Below, piece after piece: positions 10,168 through 20,328 of a stretch of 64,000 nt of DNA (position 1 is the stretch's first letter; each line of letters begins with the position of its first letter). Below the pieces are notes generated by a model. The model was not told where the DNA came from. It did not search any database and worked only from the letters and a program-made list of their open reading frames with translations. Both the position numbers and the translations under genes were made by a program. The DNA is from Skeletonema tropicum (Eukaryota; Bacillariophyta; Thalassiosirophyceae; Thalassiosirales; Thalassiosiraceae). The stretch is taken from NCBI GenBank assembly GCA_037178625.1, contig CM074148.1, positions 310,001 to 374,000 on the forward strand. The letters run 5' to 3'.

Positions 10168-11648
10168 CTACTTCTTCAAGATGCTTAGTATGCCTATTAT
10201 GACAGTGGCAAAGAATAATAAGACGACATCGCTCGTCTCAAGTGGGGCATCGTCAGTATCGGTGTCTGCATCAAATGAAGCTTCACGTTTCACATTCACA
10301 TATGAGTCGTATTTGACTTCAACATTTTCATAGTAGACTTTTCTAGCACTGATGACTTCGTCAAAGATGCCACACTTCTTTCCCTCCCTCCACTCTCCGG
10401 TAGATTTCAGTACCTCTCCAGTCGCTGCTACGCGTGTGTAGGTGCCTTTCCCATGCCTCTTGTTGTTGCTGAACTCGCCTTCATACACATCACCACTGTG
10501 GAACGTCATCGCACCGTGTCCATCTTTACGGCCGTCCTTCCATTGTCCGTCGTAGATATCTTGATTAGCGTAGGTCATTACTCCTTTTCCATGTTTTTTG
10601 TCGGCTCGCCATTCTCCTTTGTAGACATCACCGTTTGAATAATTTCGAGTTCCCATTCCATGGTATGTATTATCTTTCCATTCTCCATCGTATGAACTAC
10701 CATCAGGCCACTTGAAAGTTCCCTTGCCATGTCTTTTGTTGTCTTTGTATTCCCCCTCAAATGATCTTCCATCTGCCCATTTGTACGTTCCCCTGCCATT
10801 CATTTTATCGTCTTTGAATTGTCCCTCATACACATCACCGTCGAATTCCCCTCCATGCCACTTCAACGTTCCCTTGCCGGCCTTCAAGCCATTTTCATAT
10901 TCTCCCTCATATTCCAAGCTATCATCCGCTCTCTTGTTGATCCGCTTGCCCTTGCCGTGATATTTGCCGTTCTTCCATTCCCCATCGTATTCTACGCTTC
11001 CATCAGAGTACTTTGAGATTCCCTTGCCGTTCCTCTTGCCGTCTTTGTATTCTCCCTCATATTCCACACTTCCGTCAGTCCTCTTGAAAGTTCCCTTGCC
11101 ATTCTTTTTGTCGTCTTTGTATTCTCCCTCGTATGATCTTCCATCAGCCCATTTGTACGTTCCGTTGCCGTTCCTTTCCTTTTGTCGTCTTTGAATTGTC
11201 CCTCGTATACATCACCACCAGGCCATTTGTAAGTTCCCTTCCCGCACCTCTGACCATTTTTCCATTCTCCTTCGTAAACGTTGCCACTCGTGTACATCCA
11301 TTTGCCTCTTCCATGCGGCTGCCCATTTCCGTTCAACTTTCCCTCATATTGAATCTTGCCATTCTTCCAAATGCCCTCGCAAACCCGCCCATCCTTATAC
11401 GATATCGTCCCTACTCCATTTGGCTCATTGTTTTGAAATGATCCCTCAAACACATCTCCGCTACCGCTAGCGTAGGTAATCGTTCCTTTGCCCGAAAAGC
11501 CCTTCTCCCAAATTCCCTCACAAACCCGCCCATCCTTACACGTCATCTTTCCCACTCCATGTGGCTGGCTATTCTGGACTGAACCATCATAAACATCCTC
11601 GTTATCGTAGGTAATCGTGCATTTCCCTGAAAAGAACTTTATGTTCAT
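10168..11648 (-). pseudogene. MORN-B, MORN-repeat gene with a 5-base frameshift and a changed C-terminus
   Basis: The ATG is at 11648 (MNIKFFSGK). MORN units run to about 11180, where a 5-base direct duplication (TTCCTTTCCTTTTG where paralogues have TTCCTTTTG) shifts frame. The correct frame continues from about 11160 down to 10168 as a 299-residue open frame. The usual basic tail is replaced: after DTDDAPLETSD the protein ends in a hydrophobic stretch, VVLLFFATVIIGILSIL, then KK, which would be a single C-terminal membrane anchor. The 5-base change may be a sequencing error or a real lesion. Confidence 0.75.
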
Positions 11649-11827
11649 GTTGCTGTAGCTGAGTTTCGTTTTCGTCGATCACTTCTACTTGTATCTCTCT
11701 AGAGAGCTGTGATTTGCCTAATGCCAACGATGGCTACCAAACTATTCGATGAATGCCAATCTTGTGAGTAGGTAGTAAGTAGTAACTTGTGTTGCTTTGG
11801 CTTGTGAACAGCAATTCAATCATTGAG

Positions 11828-11941
11828 CTGTGAAAAATTCACAGTCAAATGATCTAAAAGGTTCCATCGCGTCTCACGAAGAAGAAAGGTTGTCCCAGTC
11901 ATCTCTCACAGCAGAAAAGGTACTCCTGAGACAGGCGTCTC
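11828..11941 (-). promoter_or_regulatory. Conserved upstream block of MORN-B with two palindromes
   Basis: CTGTGAAAAATTCACAG occurs at 11828-11844 and GAGACAGGCGTCTC at 11928-11941, in the same order and at nearly the same spacing as upstream of MORN-A. The function is inferred only from conservation. Confidence 0.45.
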
Positions 11942-12435
11942 ATTTTCATTCAAAAATACATATTTTCATAAAAGGCAGAAGCTAGAAGTTGTCGACTGTC
12001 ACGGTCAACTTGACTGTATGTTCCTTACATCACATTGTGGAAAGTTCTTAGGTGAGAATATGGTAGTGTTGGAATGAAGCAATGTAAAGCAGGAACTGAT
12101 ACATTATTTGTGTCAGTTGAGTCTGCGGCTTCAGAAGAAAGTGAGTTATATCCTCAAATTCAAATCCTTCCGATTCCACAAAAGCATGATCGGCAACACT
12201 GCGCGTAGGAGTATGCATATTTTATGTTTATTTGGCTGGGGAACACAAAATGAAAATCACTAACAAAATCACAAAAGCACCAAATCTCTCTTTCTTCTTC
12301 ATGGCAACAAATGAGTACAATAGGTAGTATCGACTACTCTACTATTCCTATAAGAATCTTTCTTTGATCTTCATCCCTGTTTTCTTGCAAAAGAACAGAT
12401 ATGAAATGACCCTCAAGTTCAACATCGGAAACATT

Positions 12436-13695
12436 CTAAATCTCAGTCGAATCTGCCTCAGCAGGCTGCAACGCAACCGGATTGGCAAGTGGCTCACTAC
12501 CAAGCGGCTCCACAAGCGGTTCAGGTGCCGGATTGTCCAACGTAGGATTAGGACCCATCGGAACCGACCAAGGATTATGCGTTTGTTCTTGCTGCTGCTG
12601 CTGTTGCTGCTGCACCACACCCAAAGGCAAGGAAGCACCACCCTGCCCCTCAGGCAAATACTTACTCATCTCTTCCGGAGGGACTTGATAACTCCATCGA
12701 AATCCCGGCTTATTCGTATCACTTGTACTACCCACGTTGTACTTTTCAATAATACCACAACTTTGTAATACATTGGCAATATCGTAAATACGACGAGTCA
12801 ATGCCTTTTGATTGGCGGGAGTGAGTGGTCCCTCGATGATATTGGCAGCGTCTGATACTGCCACGTGAGTTTGACCTGTAGTCAAGAAGATTTGAAAGAA
12901 TTTCTTACACGTCTTGGCCACCCCCTTGGTCTTTTTCCCACCAATATTCTCCACCACTTGCCCTTCGGGCTTGTCACCACCCTCTGCCTTGACACCACCA
13001 CCTGCCGCTACAGCTGCAGCCTCTGCCTCCTTTGCGGCCATTTCTTCCAACCCCTCCTTTTGAAGTGACGCAAACATGCCCGGTAATCCATCCGTACCAT
13101 GCCACTGATAGGTATTCTTCTTAACACGACTTACAATACAGACACTCTCCAAAATATTAATAATATCATAAATTCGTCGACGTTTGGCACCTAAACGTTC
13201 GGCAATCTGTTGAATTTCAATGATTTTCATCCCTTCGGAGTTGAAGGGTGCTTCTCGTGCCACGGCCATGAAGTTGAGACAGAGGACTGCTAGTGACTTT
13301 TCCTTGCGTGATACTGCTGGATCAGCTGCAGTGGCAGCGGTAGCGGTAGTAGTAGCAGCAACGGTAGTAGCGGTAGTAGTAGCAGCTGCAGTAGTAGTAG
13401 TTGCTGCAATTGGAACATCCGTCATGGGTTGTACAGGTACAGGTGGTGGTTGAGTCACTGCCACGGCAGCAGCAGCTGCAGCGGCAAGTGCACCCATGTC
13501 TTGTTGGGGGGATTCTCCTCCTCCTACTTCCACCATGGGTGGTAGGGGAATGTCGGCTGGTTCTGGTAGAGCTGGGACTTCAATGTCTGCTGCTGCGGCT
13601 GCTACAGCAGCAGCAGCTTCTGCAGCGGCAGGGGCTCCTCCTTCTTCTTCTACCTTTACATCGACTTCTTCGGCCTTTCTCTTTCTTGGCGGCAT
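12436..13695 (-). CDS. Atypical E2F-like transcription factor with two DNA-binding domains
   Basis: This is a single exon of 419 residues with ATG at 13695 (MPPRKRKAEEVDVK, a nuclear-signal-like start). An Ala/Thr/Pro-rich linker runs to about residue 128. The first winged-helix domain at ~131-199 has KRRRIYDIINILES, and the second at ~257-336 has TRRIYDIANVLQSCGIIEKY. RRIYDI in each is the DNA-recognition signature. Two E2F domains in one chain with no DP partner region is the arrangement of E2F7/8 and plant DEL proteins, which repress cell-cycle genes without DP. The C-terminus has an eight-Gln run (~354-361) and a Pro-rich end. A truncated dead copy sits at 4126-4845. Confidence 0.9.
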   Translation of the reverse strand: MPPRKRKAEEVDVKVEEEGGAPAAAEAAAAVAAAAADIEVPALPEPADIPLPPMVEVGGGESPQQDMGALAAAAAAAVAVTQPPPVPVQPMTDVPIAATTTTAAATTTATTVAATTTATAATAADPAVSRKEKSLAVLCLNFMAVAREAPFNSEGMKIIEIQQIAERLGAKRRRIYDIINILESVCIVSRVKKNTYQWHGTDGLPGMFASLQKEGLEEMAAKEAEAAAVAAGGGVKAEGGDKPEGQVVENIGGKKTKGVAKTCKKFFQIFLTTGQTHVAVSDAANIIEGPLTPANQKALTRRIYDIANVLQSCGIIEKYNVGSTSDTNKPGFRWSYQVPPEEMSKYLPEGQGGASLPLGVVQQQQQQQQEQTHNPWSVPMGPNPTLDNPAPEPLVEPLGSEPLANPVALQPAEADSTEI

Positions 13696-14276
13696 GATTG
13701 ATTGATCTTATTATAGATGGTATAAATTAGACTAATGTCTGTCAATTCGGTGTAATGATTGATGTATGAAAGAGATATAGGAAGGAGAGAGATGGAGGTT
13801 AGAAAGGTAAATGCATTCCAGAAGAAAAAGAAGGTATCCAAAACATCAAGAAAAGAACAAGACATATGTCACTTGTGATACTACAGGTCCACCGCTAGTA
13901 CAGCTGAGCACCACCATGATGGAAACACTCAAGATCAATCAACAAGACAGCAAGAATGATCCAGCGAGTATAGAAGGGGTGCATATCATACAATCCAGTG
14001 CAACTGCTGCAAATGCATCTTACGACCAAAGCCGTTTTGATGGTGAAAAATCCCCCCGAAATCCAAACAGGATCGTTGCCACCGCCCCATGTTTCATCGT
14101 GCACTCCTTCAATATGATAGACACCGAAAATACCCTCGAAAGACAGTCGATTTATGCACCAAAGACAGGAATGATCCTCTCAAGAGCACATGCAGAAAAT
14201 CCCAACAAGTAGTTTTTCACGATATTCTAATCCCATTCAGCGATCTCCAAGTGGCACACAGCCCATCAAACGACCA

Positions 14277-14552
14277 CTACTTACATTTTCTTCCTCTTAA
14301 TTCGTTCCAATCGACTAGCCCAACGAGCACAGCAAGGGTATGGAGAGGAGCAACGGTTGGATTTATTGTTTGCTCAACTTCTTGATTGGAAAGTCCGTCA
14401 ACGGCGCGGCTTTTCGAAGGGGCGGGGTTGGTTTGATTTTTTGTTTGTGGTGGCGGGACGGAAATGGTGGGAGCGATGTTGTTGATTTTTTGAGCGTTGG
14501 TTTTGCGTTGTGTTTTTGTAGGAGAGGTGATGTGGCGGGATCGTATCGACAA
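14277..14552 (-). CDS. Uncertain small ORF or exon
   Basis: A 91-residue frame with no ATG at its 5' end, so it would be an internal or last exon. The N-terminal half is Pro/Thr/Asn-rich, and the C-terminal half (QEVEQTINPTVAPLHTLAVL to NELRGRKCK) is more protein-like. No family is recognised, and it could be chance. Confidence 0.2.
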   Translation of the reverse strand: MSIRSRHITSPTKTQRKTNAQKINNIAPTISVPPPQTKNQTNPAPSKSRAVDGLSNQEVEQTINPTVAPLHTLAVLVGLVDWNELRGRKCK

Positions 14553-14639
14553 TTGTGTGAGTAGGGTTAGGGTCCCATTTGGTTGAGCTCCCCTTTCCCA
14601 TCACGTCTCCTCAAGACGAAAGTGCGTAATAGCAAATGA

Positions 14640-15010
14640 GTCTCAACCCCCATGCCTCCATGAAAGTGAAGAAGAGAGGCAGCACAGGAAGGTGCATCTG
14701 AATGAGCTATGCAGTCACATCCCAAATTGATGCAGCTCTTCTTTTCTTGCGTTAGGAGACTGATACTTTTGACTTGTTACGTGGATCCTCTTAGAAGTAG
14801 AGACACAAGCTGCGGCTATAGACGTAGATGTCTTGCTCTGGAGCTGGATAGTAAGTATGTAACTTGAGGCAGCTTTGCACCTCTCACTAGATGCAATTGA
14901 AAATGATTATTTGTGGCCATTGTATAAGGTTACTTTTCCTACGATAATCGATGTTATAATCCTACGTTTATGCGATGAAACAGGCACCCTCTAGAGACCT
15001 AAGAAGGAGA
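14640..15010. repeat. 3'-flank repeat, first copy
   Basis: This is similar over about 370 bp to 15715-16082, with shared text such as GACTTGTTACGTGGATCCTC and GATAATCGATGTTATAATCC. The second copy directly follows, in the minus sense, the stop of MORN-C, and this copy stands in the same relation to fragment G. It is a duplicated MORN 3' flank. Confidence 0.7.
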
Positions 15011-15099
15011 AATGCTTACGTTGTGGCGCTTGCTACGTATGAAAGTGTCTTTAGTATCTCCACTCTAACAAACTGTAACTCCTGGGTCTAGCGAGGAGA

Positions 15100-15381
15100 T
15101 AAGCTAACATTACGGCGCTTGGAAGGTGGAGCATCTTCATTATCGGTGTCTGCATCAAATGAAGCTTCGCGCTTCACATTTGAGTGCTTTGACTTGACCA
15201 TTTTCATAGTAGACTTGTTCGCTAACCTCGACCCTCACAATTTTTTCAAACCAGCCGCACTCCTTCCCCTCCTTCCACTCTCCGATGGATTTGACGATAT
15301 CTCCTTCAGAGTATTCGTAGATACCTTTCCCATGCACACTTCTGGCGCTGCGGAAAGGTACTCTCATGAGATAGGTGTCTC
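15100..15381 (-). pseudogene. MORN-G, C-terminal fragment of a MORN gene
   Basis: The minus strand encodes the family tail (EGDIVKSIGEWKEGKECGWF, then VEVSEQVYYENGQVK and the acidic DADTDN region) and about one MORN unit. Near 15345 it runs directly into sequence normally found far upstream of MORN genes (GCGGAAAGGTACTCTCATGAG, with palindrome GAGATAGGTGTCTC at 15368-15381). A deletion has therefore joined the 3' end of the gene to its own promoter region. It has no start codon. Confidence 0.75.
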
Positions 15382-15594
15382 ATTGATTCAACTTCACGCT
15401 ATCTGGCTGGATGGTACACAATTTCAAATGCCATACCTCCTCATCAATTACAGTGTAGGCATGAAACTCTGAGAGTTGCGTTTGTGTTTAATACAGTGTG
15501 CGTACTCGGATCCCCCACCCCCCACCCAAAAATGCTGGTAAGAGGAAGTATGCGTTGTTCCAAGTTGAGGTTGAGTTGATGGGTTTGGCAAGAG

Positions 15595-15660
15595 TACCTT
15601 TTCCGTGCATCTGTCGATGCTCATCTCGCCTTCATACACATCATTCCATTGTGTGAGTAG
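15595..15660 (-). pseudogene. Isolated MORN-gene scrap
   Basis: About 60 bp on the minus strand read as part of one MORN unit (NDVYEGEMS). It is surrounded by unrelated sequence and is a leftover of array rearrangement. Confidence 0.5.
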
Positions 15661-15714
15661 GGTCCTGTCTGGATGCTGCTTCCCTTTCCTACAATACCAC
15701 ATCATCATCCAGAA

Positions 15715-16082
15715 TGAAAGTGCGCAGCAAATAAATCCAACCCCCCTTGCCTTGATGAAAGGGAAGAAGAGAGGCAGCAAAAGATACATCTAAGAATGAA
15801 CTATGAAGTTAGGGATCGATGATGCACTTCTTTTGTTGCGGTGACATCATATCAGACAGATACTCAGGACTTGTTACGTGGATCCTCTTCGAAGTAGAGA
15901 CAAGCTGTATGGCTGTAGATGTCATCTTGCTCTGGATCTGGACAGTATGTAACTTGAGGCAGCTTTGCACCTCTCACTAGATGGAATTGATTATTTGTGG
16001 GCATTGAATATAAGGATACTTTCCCTACGATAATCGATGTTATAATCCTACGTCTATGCAATGAAACAGGCACCCTCTAGAC
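15715..16082. repeat. 3'-flank repeat, second copy
   Basis: This is the partner of 14640-15010 and lies immediately 3' of the MORN-C stop. Confidence 0.7.
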
Positions 16083-17411
16083 CTAAGAAGGACAAATGCT
16101 TACATTGCGGCGCTTGCTACGTCTCGGCGGAGCGTCGTCAGTATCGGTGTCTGCATCAAATGAAGCTTCACGCTTCACATTTGAGTCCGGCTTGACTTGA
16201 TCATTTTCATAGTAGACTTGTTTGCTGACCTCGACCCTGACAATATCTTCAAACTGGCCACACTTCTTCCCTTCCTTCCACTCTCCGATAGATTTGATCA
16301 CGTCCCCAGCTGCGTATGTGTAGGTACCTTTTCCATGCACCTCGTCGTTGCTGAACTCACCTTCATACACATCACCATTGTGGAACTTCATCGTACCATG
16401 TCCATCTTTACGGCCGTCCTTCCATTGACCGTCGTAGATGTCTTGATTAGCGTAGGTCATTACTCCCTTGCCGTGCTTTTTGCAGACACGCCATTCTCCT
16501 GAGTAGACATCACCGTTAGAATAATTGCAAGTTCCATTTCCATGCCACTTGCCGTCTTTCCATTCTCCGTCATATTCCACACTTCCATCAGAGCGCTTTG
16601 AAATCCCCTTGCCGTTTGCGTCGTGATCTTTCCATTCTCCCTCAAATGATCTCCCATCAGCGTGTTTGAGAGTTCCCTCGCCGTGCCTTTTGCCATTTTT
16701 CCATTCTCCCTCATAAACATCGCCAAACATATATATCATTTTGCCCCTTCCATGCGGCTTCCCACCATCGTTCAAGTTTCCTTCATATTCAATCTTGCCG
16801 TTCTTCCAAATTCCCTCACAAACTCGCCCATCCTTATACGTCATCTTTCCTACTCCATGCATCACGTCGTACTTGACCTCACCTTCATAAACATTACCAT
16901 TGTGGAATTTCATCTTACCGTGTCCATCTTTGAGGTCGTCCTTCCATTCCCCATCATATTCTACGCTTCCATCAGGGTACTTTGAGATTCCCTTGCCGTT
17001 CCTTTTGCCTTCTTTGTATTCTCCATCATATTCCACGCTTCCATTTCCATCAGCATCAGCCCTCTTGAATGTTCCCTTGCCGTGCCATTTGCCATCTTTG
17101 AATTGTCCCTCGTATGATCTTCCATTATACCATTTGTAAGTTCCCTCCCCGTGTCTCTGACCATTTTTCCATTCTCCCTCGTACATGTCGCCGCTCAAGT
17201 ATATCTTTTTGCCTCTTCCATGCGGCTTTCCATTTTTGTTCAACTCTCCTTCATATTCAATCTTTCCGTCCTTCCAAATGACCTCACAAACTTGCCCGTC
17301 GCTGTATGTCATCTTTCCTACTCCATGCGGCTTGTTGTTTTGAAAGAGACCATCATACACATCTCCGTTATCGTAGGTAATCGTCCCTTTCCCTGCATAC
17401 TTCAGGTTCAT
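16083..17411 (-). CDS. MORN-C, intact MORN-repeat protein
   Basis: A single exon of 442 residues with ATG at 17411 (MNLKYAGKG). About 15 MORN units of 23 residues fill residues 5-400, typified by GDVYEGEWKNGKRHGEGTLK. The acidic-basic tail FDADTDTDDAPPRRSKRRN follows. There is no kinase or other catalytic domain and no membrane segment. MORN arrays form elongated beta sheets that bind membranes, phosphoinositides or scaffold partners; the basic tail could be a nuclear or acidic-surface contact, which is speculation. The gene has the conserved upstream palindrome at 17568-17584. It is one of only two undamaged members of the array. Confidence 0.9.
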   Translation of the reverse strand: MNLKYAGKGTITYDNGDVYDGLFQNNKPHGVGKMTYSDGQVCEVIWKDGKIEYEGELNKNGKPHGRGKKIYLSGDMYEGEWKNGQRHGEGTYKWYNGRSYEGQFKDGKWHGKGTFKRADADGNGSVEYDGEYKEGKRNGKGISKYPDGSVEYDGEWKDDLKDGHGKMKFHNGNVYEGEVKYDVMHGVGKMTYKDGRVCEGIWKNGKIEYEGNLNDGGKPHGRGKMIYMFGDVYEGEWKNGKRHGEGTLKHADGRSFEGEWKDHDANGKGISKRSDGSVEYDGEWKDGKWHGNGTCNYSNGDVYSGEWRVCKKHGKGVMTYANQDIYDGQWKDGRKDGHGTMKFHNGDVYEGEFSNDEVHGKGTYTYAAGDVIKSIGEWKEGKKCGQFEDIVRVEVSKQVYYENDQVKPDSNVKREASFDADTDTDDAPPRRSKRRNVSICPS

Positions 17412-17567
17412 GCTGCTTCCGTCTCACTGAAATTTACTGAGAGAGCTGTGACTTGCCTAATGCCAACGTTGACTTATCACCTATTTATGAATGCCAATCT
17501 TGTGAGTTGGGTGAGTTTGTAGTAACTTGTGTGTGTTGCTTTGCTTGTGAACAGCAATTCAATCATG

Positions 17568-17681
17568 CTGTGAAAAATTCACAGACGGAAGATCTATAAG
17601 ATTCGGTCGCGTCTCACAGAGAAGAAAGATTGTCCCAGTCATCTCGCATAGCGGAAAGGGTACTCGTGAGAAGTCATCTCA
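17568..17681 (-). promoter_or_regulatory. Conserved upstream block of MORN-C
   Basis: CTGTGAAAAATTCACAG is at 17568-17584. The second palindrome is degenerate here (GAGAAGTCATCTC near 17668). Confidence 0.4.
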
Positions 17682-17699
17682 GGTTGTTGAACATTCAAG

Positions 17700-18100
17700 A
17701 AGCCATCAAGGTTGAGGGAGATACTTCTATTTAGAGGCAATTATTCTTTACCAATACTCTTAAATATGCTCTTTTCCATCTCTTCGATGCATCAAATTGA
17801 TGTGTTGGTGGTATACAATGTGACAGCTTCAATGCATGCAAATATTATTCACATGTGATGTGGTGGTCGCTTACTGGATACGGAAGTTAAGAGCGTAATT
17901 TTAATTGCTGTTCCCAAAGTAGATTAACGAAAGTTCATCACGTCGCCAATTTGATCGATACCAGTTGGAATTGTTAGAGTTACCCAATCCGAATGACAAT
18001 GTTGAACGTGATGCAGAAAATGCTTCACTTGACACAGCAAATAAGGCTACTTTTCTAATCGATATCATTCCACTGCTACAACAGGCACCTATTCATCCCT
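17700..18100. other. Intergenic interval, no gene seen
   Basis: This is AT-rich sequence between the MORN-C upstream block and the 3' end of MORN-D. It holds no protein-like frame and no RNA gene. Confidence 0.5.
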
Positions 18101-18102
18101 GC

Positions 18103-19284
18103 CTAAGAAGGAGAAACGCAAACATTACGGCGCTTGCGAGGTGGAGCATCTTCATCTTCAGTATCGGTGTCTTCATCTGATTCACATTCTAAGTTCAAGT
18201 CATATTTGACTTCATTATTACCGTAGTAAACTTCTCTAACACTGGTGATTTCTTCAAAGAAGCCACACTTCTTCCCCTCCTTCCATTCACCGATAGATTT
18301 GTATGTTTCTCCATCGGCGTATGTGTAGGTACCTTTCCCATGCATCTTGTCGTTCCGAAACTCGCCTTCATACACATCACCATTGCGGAACTTCATCGTA
18401 CCATGTCCATCTCTGAGATCTCCCTTCCATTCACCGTCATAGATATCTTGATTTGCAAACGTCATTACTCCTCTCCCATGAACTGCGTCGTCTTTCCATT
18501 CTCCTATGTAGACGTCTCCGTTTCTGAAATAATAAGTTCCATTTCCATGCCACATACCATCTTTCCATTCTCCATCATATGCAATACTTTCATCGGGGCG
18601 CCTTGTGATCCCCTTGCCGTTCTTTTTGTCGCCTTTCCAATCTCCCTTGTATGAACTACCATCAGGCCATGTGTACGTTCCCCTGCCGTGCTTTACGCCA
18701 TCTCTGAATTCTCCCTCAAATATTTCACCAGTCAAATTTTTGTAAGTTCCCTTGCCGTCCCTTTTGTTGTCTTTAAATTCTCCATCATACGCAATGCTTC
18801 CGTCAGGGCGCTTTGTGATGCCCTTGCCGTTCATAAAGCCATCTTTCCACTCTCCCTCAAATATTTCACCGGAAACCGATGTGTATTTACCCTTTCCATG
18901 CCGCATGTCGTCTTTCCACTCTCCCTCGTATAAACTTCCATTAGTCTTCTTAAACGTTCCCCTACCGTTCCTTTTGTCGTTCTTCCATTCTCCTTCATAA
19001 ACATTGCCATCATCTTCCTTGAAAATCCCTTCGCCGTGCGCCAAGCCATTTTTCCATTCTCCCTCATAAGCGTAGCCATCCGAGTATATCCATTTGCCTC
19101 TTCCGTGCGGCTTGCCATTTATATCTAATTCTCCCTCATATTCTATCTTTCCCTCCTTCCAAATGCCTCTACGAACCCTACCATTCTTGTTTGTCATCGT
19201 TCCAACTCCATGCGGCTGAAATGCGCCATCGTACACATCTCCATTATCGAAGGCAATCGTTCCTTTGCCTGACAATTTTTTCAT
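18103..19284 (-). CDS. MORN-D, intact MORN-repeat protein
   Basis: A single exon of 393 residues from the ATG at 19284 (MKKLSGKG); an in-frame GTG five codons upstream is less likely for a eukaryote. About 14 MORN units fill most of the chain (for example GNVYEGEWKNDKRNGRGTF). The C-terminus is DEDTDTEDEDAPPRKRRN. It is more diverged from the others than A, B and J are from each other. No catalytic or membrane segment is present. A palindrome, GAGATAGGCATCTC, lies upstream at 19514-19527. Confidence 0.9.
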   Translation of the reverse strand: MKKLSGKGTIAFDNGDVYDGAFQPHGVGTMTNKNGRVRRGIWKEGKIEYEGELDINGKPHGRGKWIYSDGYAYEGEWKNGLAHGEGIFKEDDGNVYEGEWKNDKRNGRGTFKKTNGSLYEGEWKDDMRHGKGKYTSVSGEIFEGEWKDGFMNGKGITKRPDGSIAYDGEFKDNKRDGKGTYKNLTGEIFEGEFRDGVKHGRGTYTWPDGSSYKGDWKGDKKNGKGITRRPDESIAYDGEWKDGMWHGNGTYYFRNGDVYIGEWKDDAVHGRGVMTFANQDIYDGEWKGDLRDGHGTMKFRNGDVYEGEFRNDKMHGKGTYTYADGETYKSIGEWKEGKKCGFFEEITSVREVYYGNNEVKYDLNLECESDEDTDTEDEDAPPRKRRNVCVSPS

Positions 19285-19513
19285 GCTTTCGTCGCCCACT
19301 CAAATCTGAGACAGCTGTGATTTGCCTATGCCAACGTGCAGTGCCTAATTATTCATATGCCACAAGTTGCGTTGAATAGATATGATAGCATACATATGTT
19401 GTGCGTGGCATGTGGCATGGTGAAATGTGTATTGAAAATTCAAATTCAATCGGTAACACTGTCTGATAATGAAGAAAGTTTGTCCCATTCATCTTACACA
19501 GAGGAAAAGATCT

Positions 19514-19527
19514 GAGATAGGCATCTC
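19514..19527 (-). promoter_or_regulatory. Upstream palindrome of MORN-D
   Basis: GAGATAGGCATCTC is the counterpart of the second palindrome of the other MORN upstream blocks. The first palindrome is not found here. Confidence 0.35.
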
Positions 19528-19655
19528 ATGTTCAGTTTGTACATACACAATATCAGTCATTCAAGAGGGGATGGTGTCATCAGTAATCCGATTCCTTTGG
19601 TACTGTAGGGAGGAGGATGTATCTAGAGGAGAAACATTCCAAGAGAATATTAAGT

Positions 19656-20296
19656 TTATGAGCGTTTGTTCATAATGGTACTACTCTTCTTTCCCACTTC
19701 CACTCGCCGATGGATTTGTAAAATTTTCCTCATCATAATATGTGTACTTAGGTACCTTTCCCCATCGCTGCTGAACGCGCCTTCGTACACATCACCATTA
19801 TCGAGCGTCATTTTAGCTCGTCTATCTTTGTCGCAGTTCTCCATTGACCGTCATAGATGTCTTGATTTGCTAGATTCATTAATCATTACTCCTCCGTCAT
19901 GCCTTTTGCCAGCCCGCCACATGCATCTTGTCGTCTTTCCATTCTCCATCACACCTCACGCTTCTATCAAGACGCTTTGTGATTCACTTGCCGAGTCTTC
20001 TGCCGTTTCTGTGTCCTCCCCCATAAATACATCCCATTTGTAAGTGTCTTGCCGCCGTGTCGTCCGTGACATCTTTGAACTCTCCCTCGCTTAAACTTTT
20101 AGTCTTCTTCAAAGTTCCCCTGCAGTTCCTTTCGTCTTTCTTCCATTGTTCTCCATCAATATTGCCATCAGCCTCCTTTAAATTTCCATTGCCATGCGCC
20201 AGGCCATTTTTATGTAGCTTGTCATTTTCGTTCAATTCTCAATCATATTCAATCTCGGCCCCCTTCCAAATGCCATCACAAACCCGACCATCCTAG
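19656..20296 (-). pseudogene. MORN-E, heavily decayed MORN gene
   Basis: Minus-strand fragments in different frames match MORN units and the family tail (LDNGDVYEGAFSSDGE near 19780; LHKNGLAHGNGNLKEADGN near 20190). Several frameshifts and internal deletions are present and there is no usable start. It is the oldest-looking member of the array. Confidence 0.75.
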
Positions 20297-20328
20297 TATG
20301 TTCCCATCACAAACTTTAATTCCTAGGT

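Larger units (their letters stand above)
13700..15060. other. Mostly gene-free interval
   Basis: A plus-strand frame of 133 codons (13811-14212) has unremarkable composition and no recognised domain. I do not call it a gene. The part from about 14640 to 15010 is a repeat described separately. Confidence 0.4.

Noticed and set aside
12482..12688. Cys-rich frames opposite the E2F Gln run (also 4172-4378)
   Set aside because: Poly-Cys is the antisense of the CAG/CAA glutamine repeat.
13811..14212. Plus 133-codon frame upstream of E2F
   Set aside because: It shows no domain, codon bias or paralogue; chance cannot be excluded.
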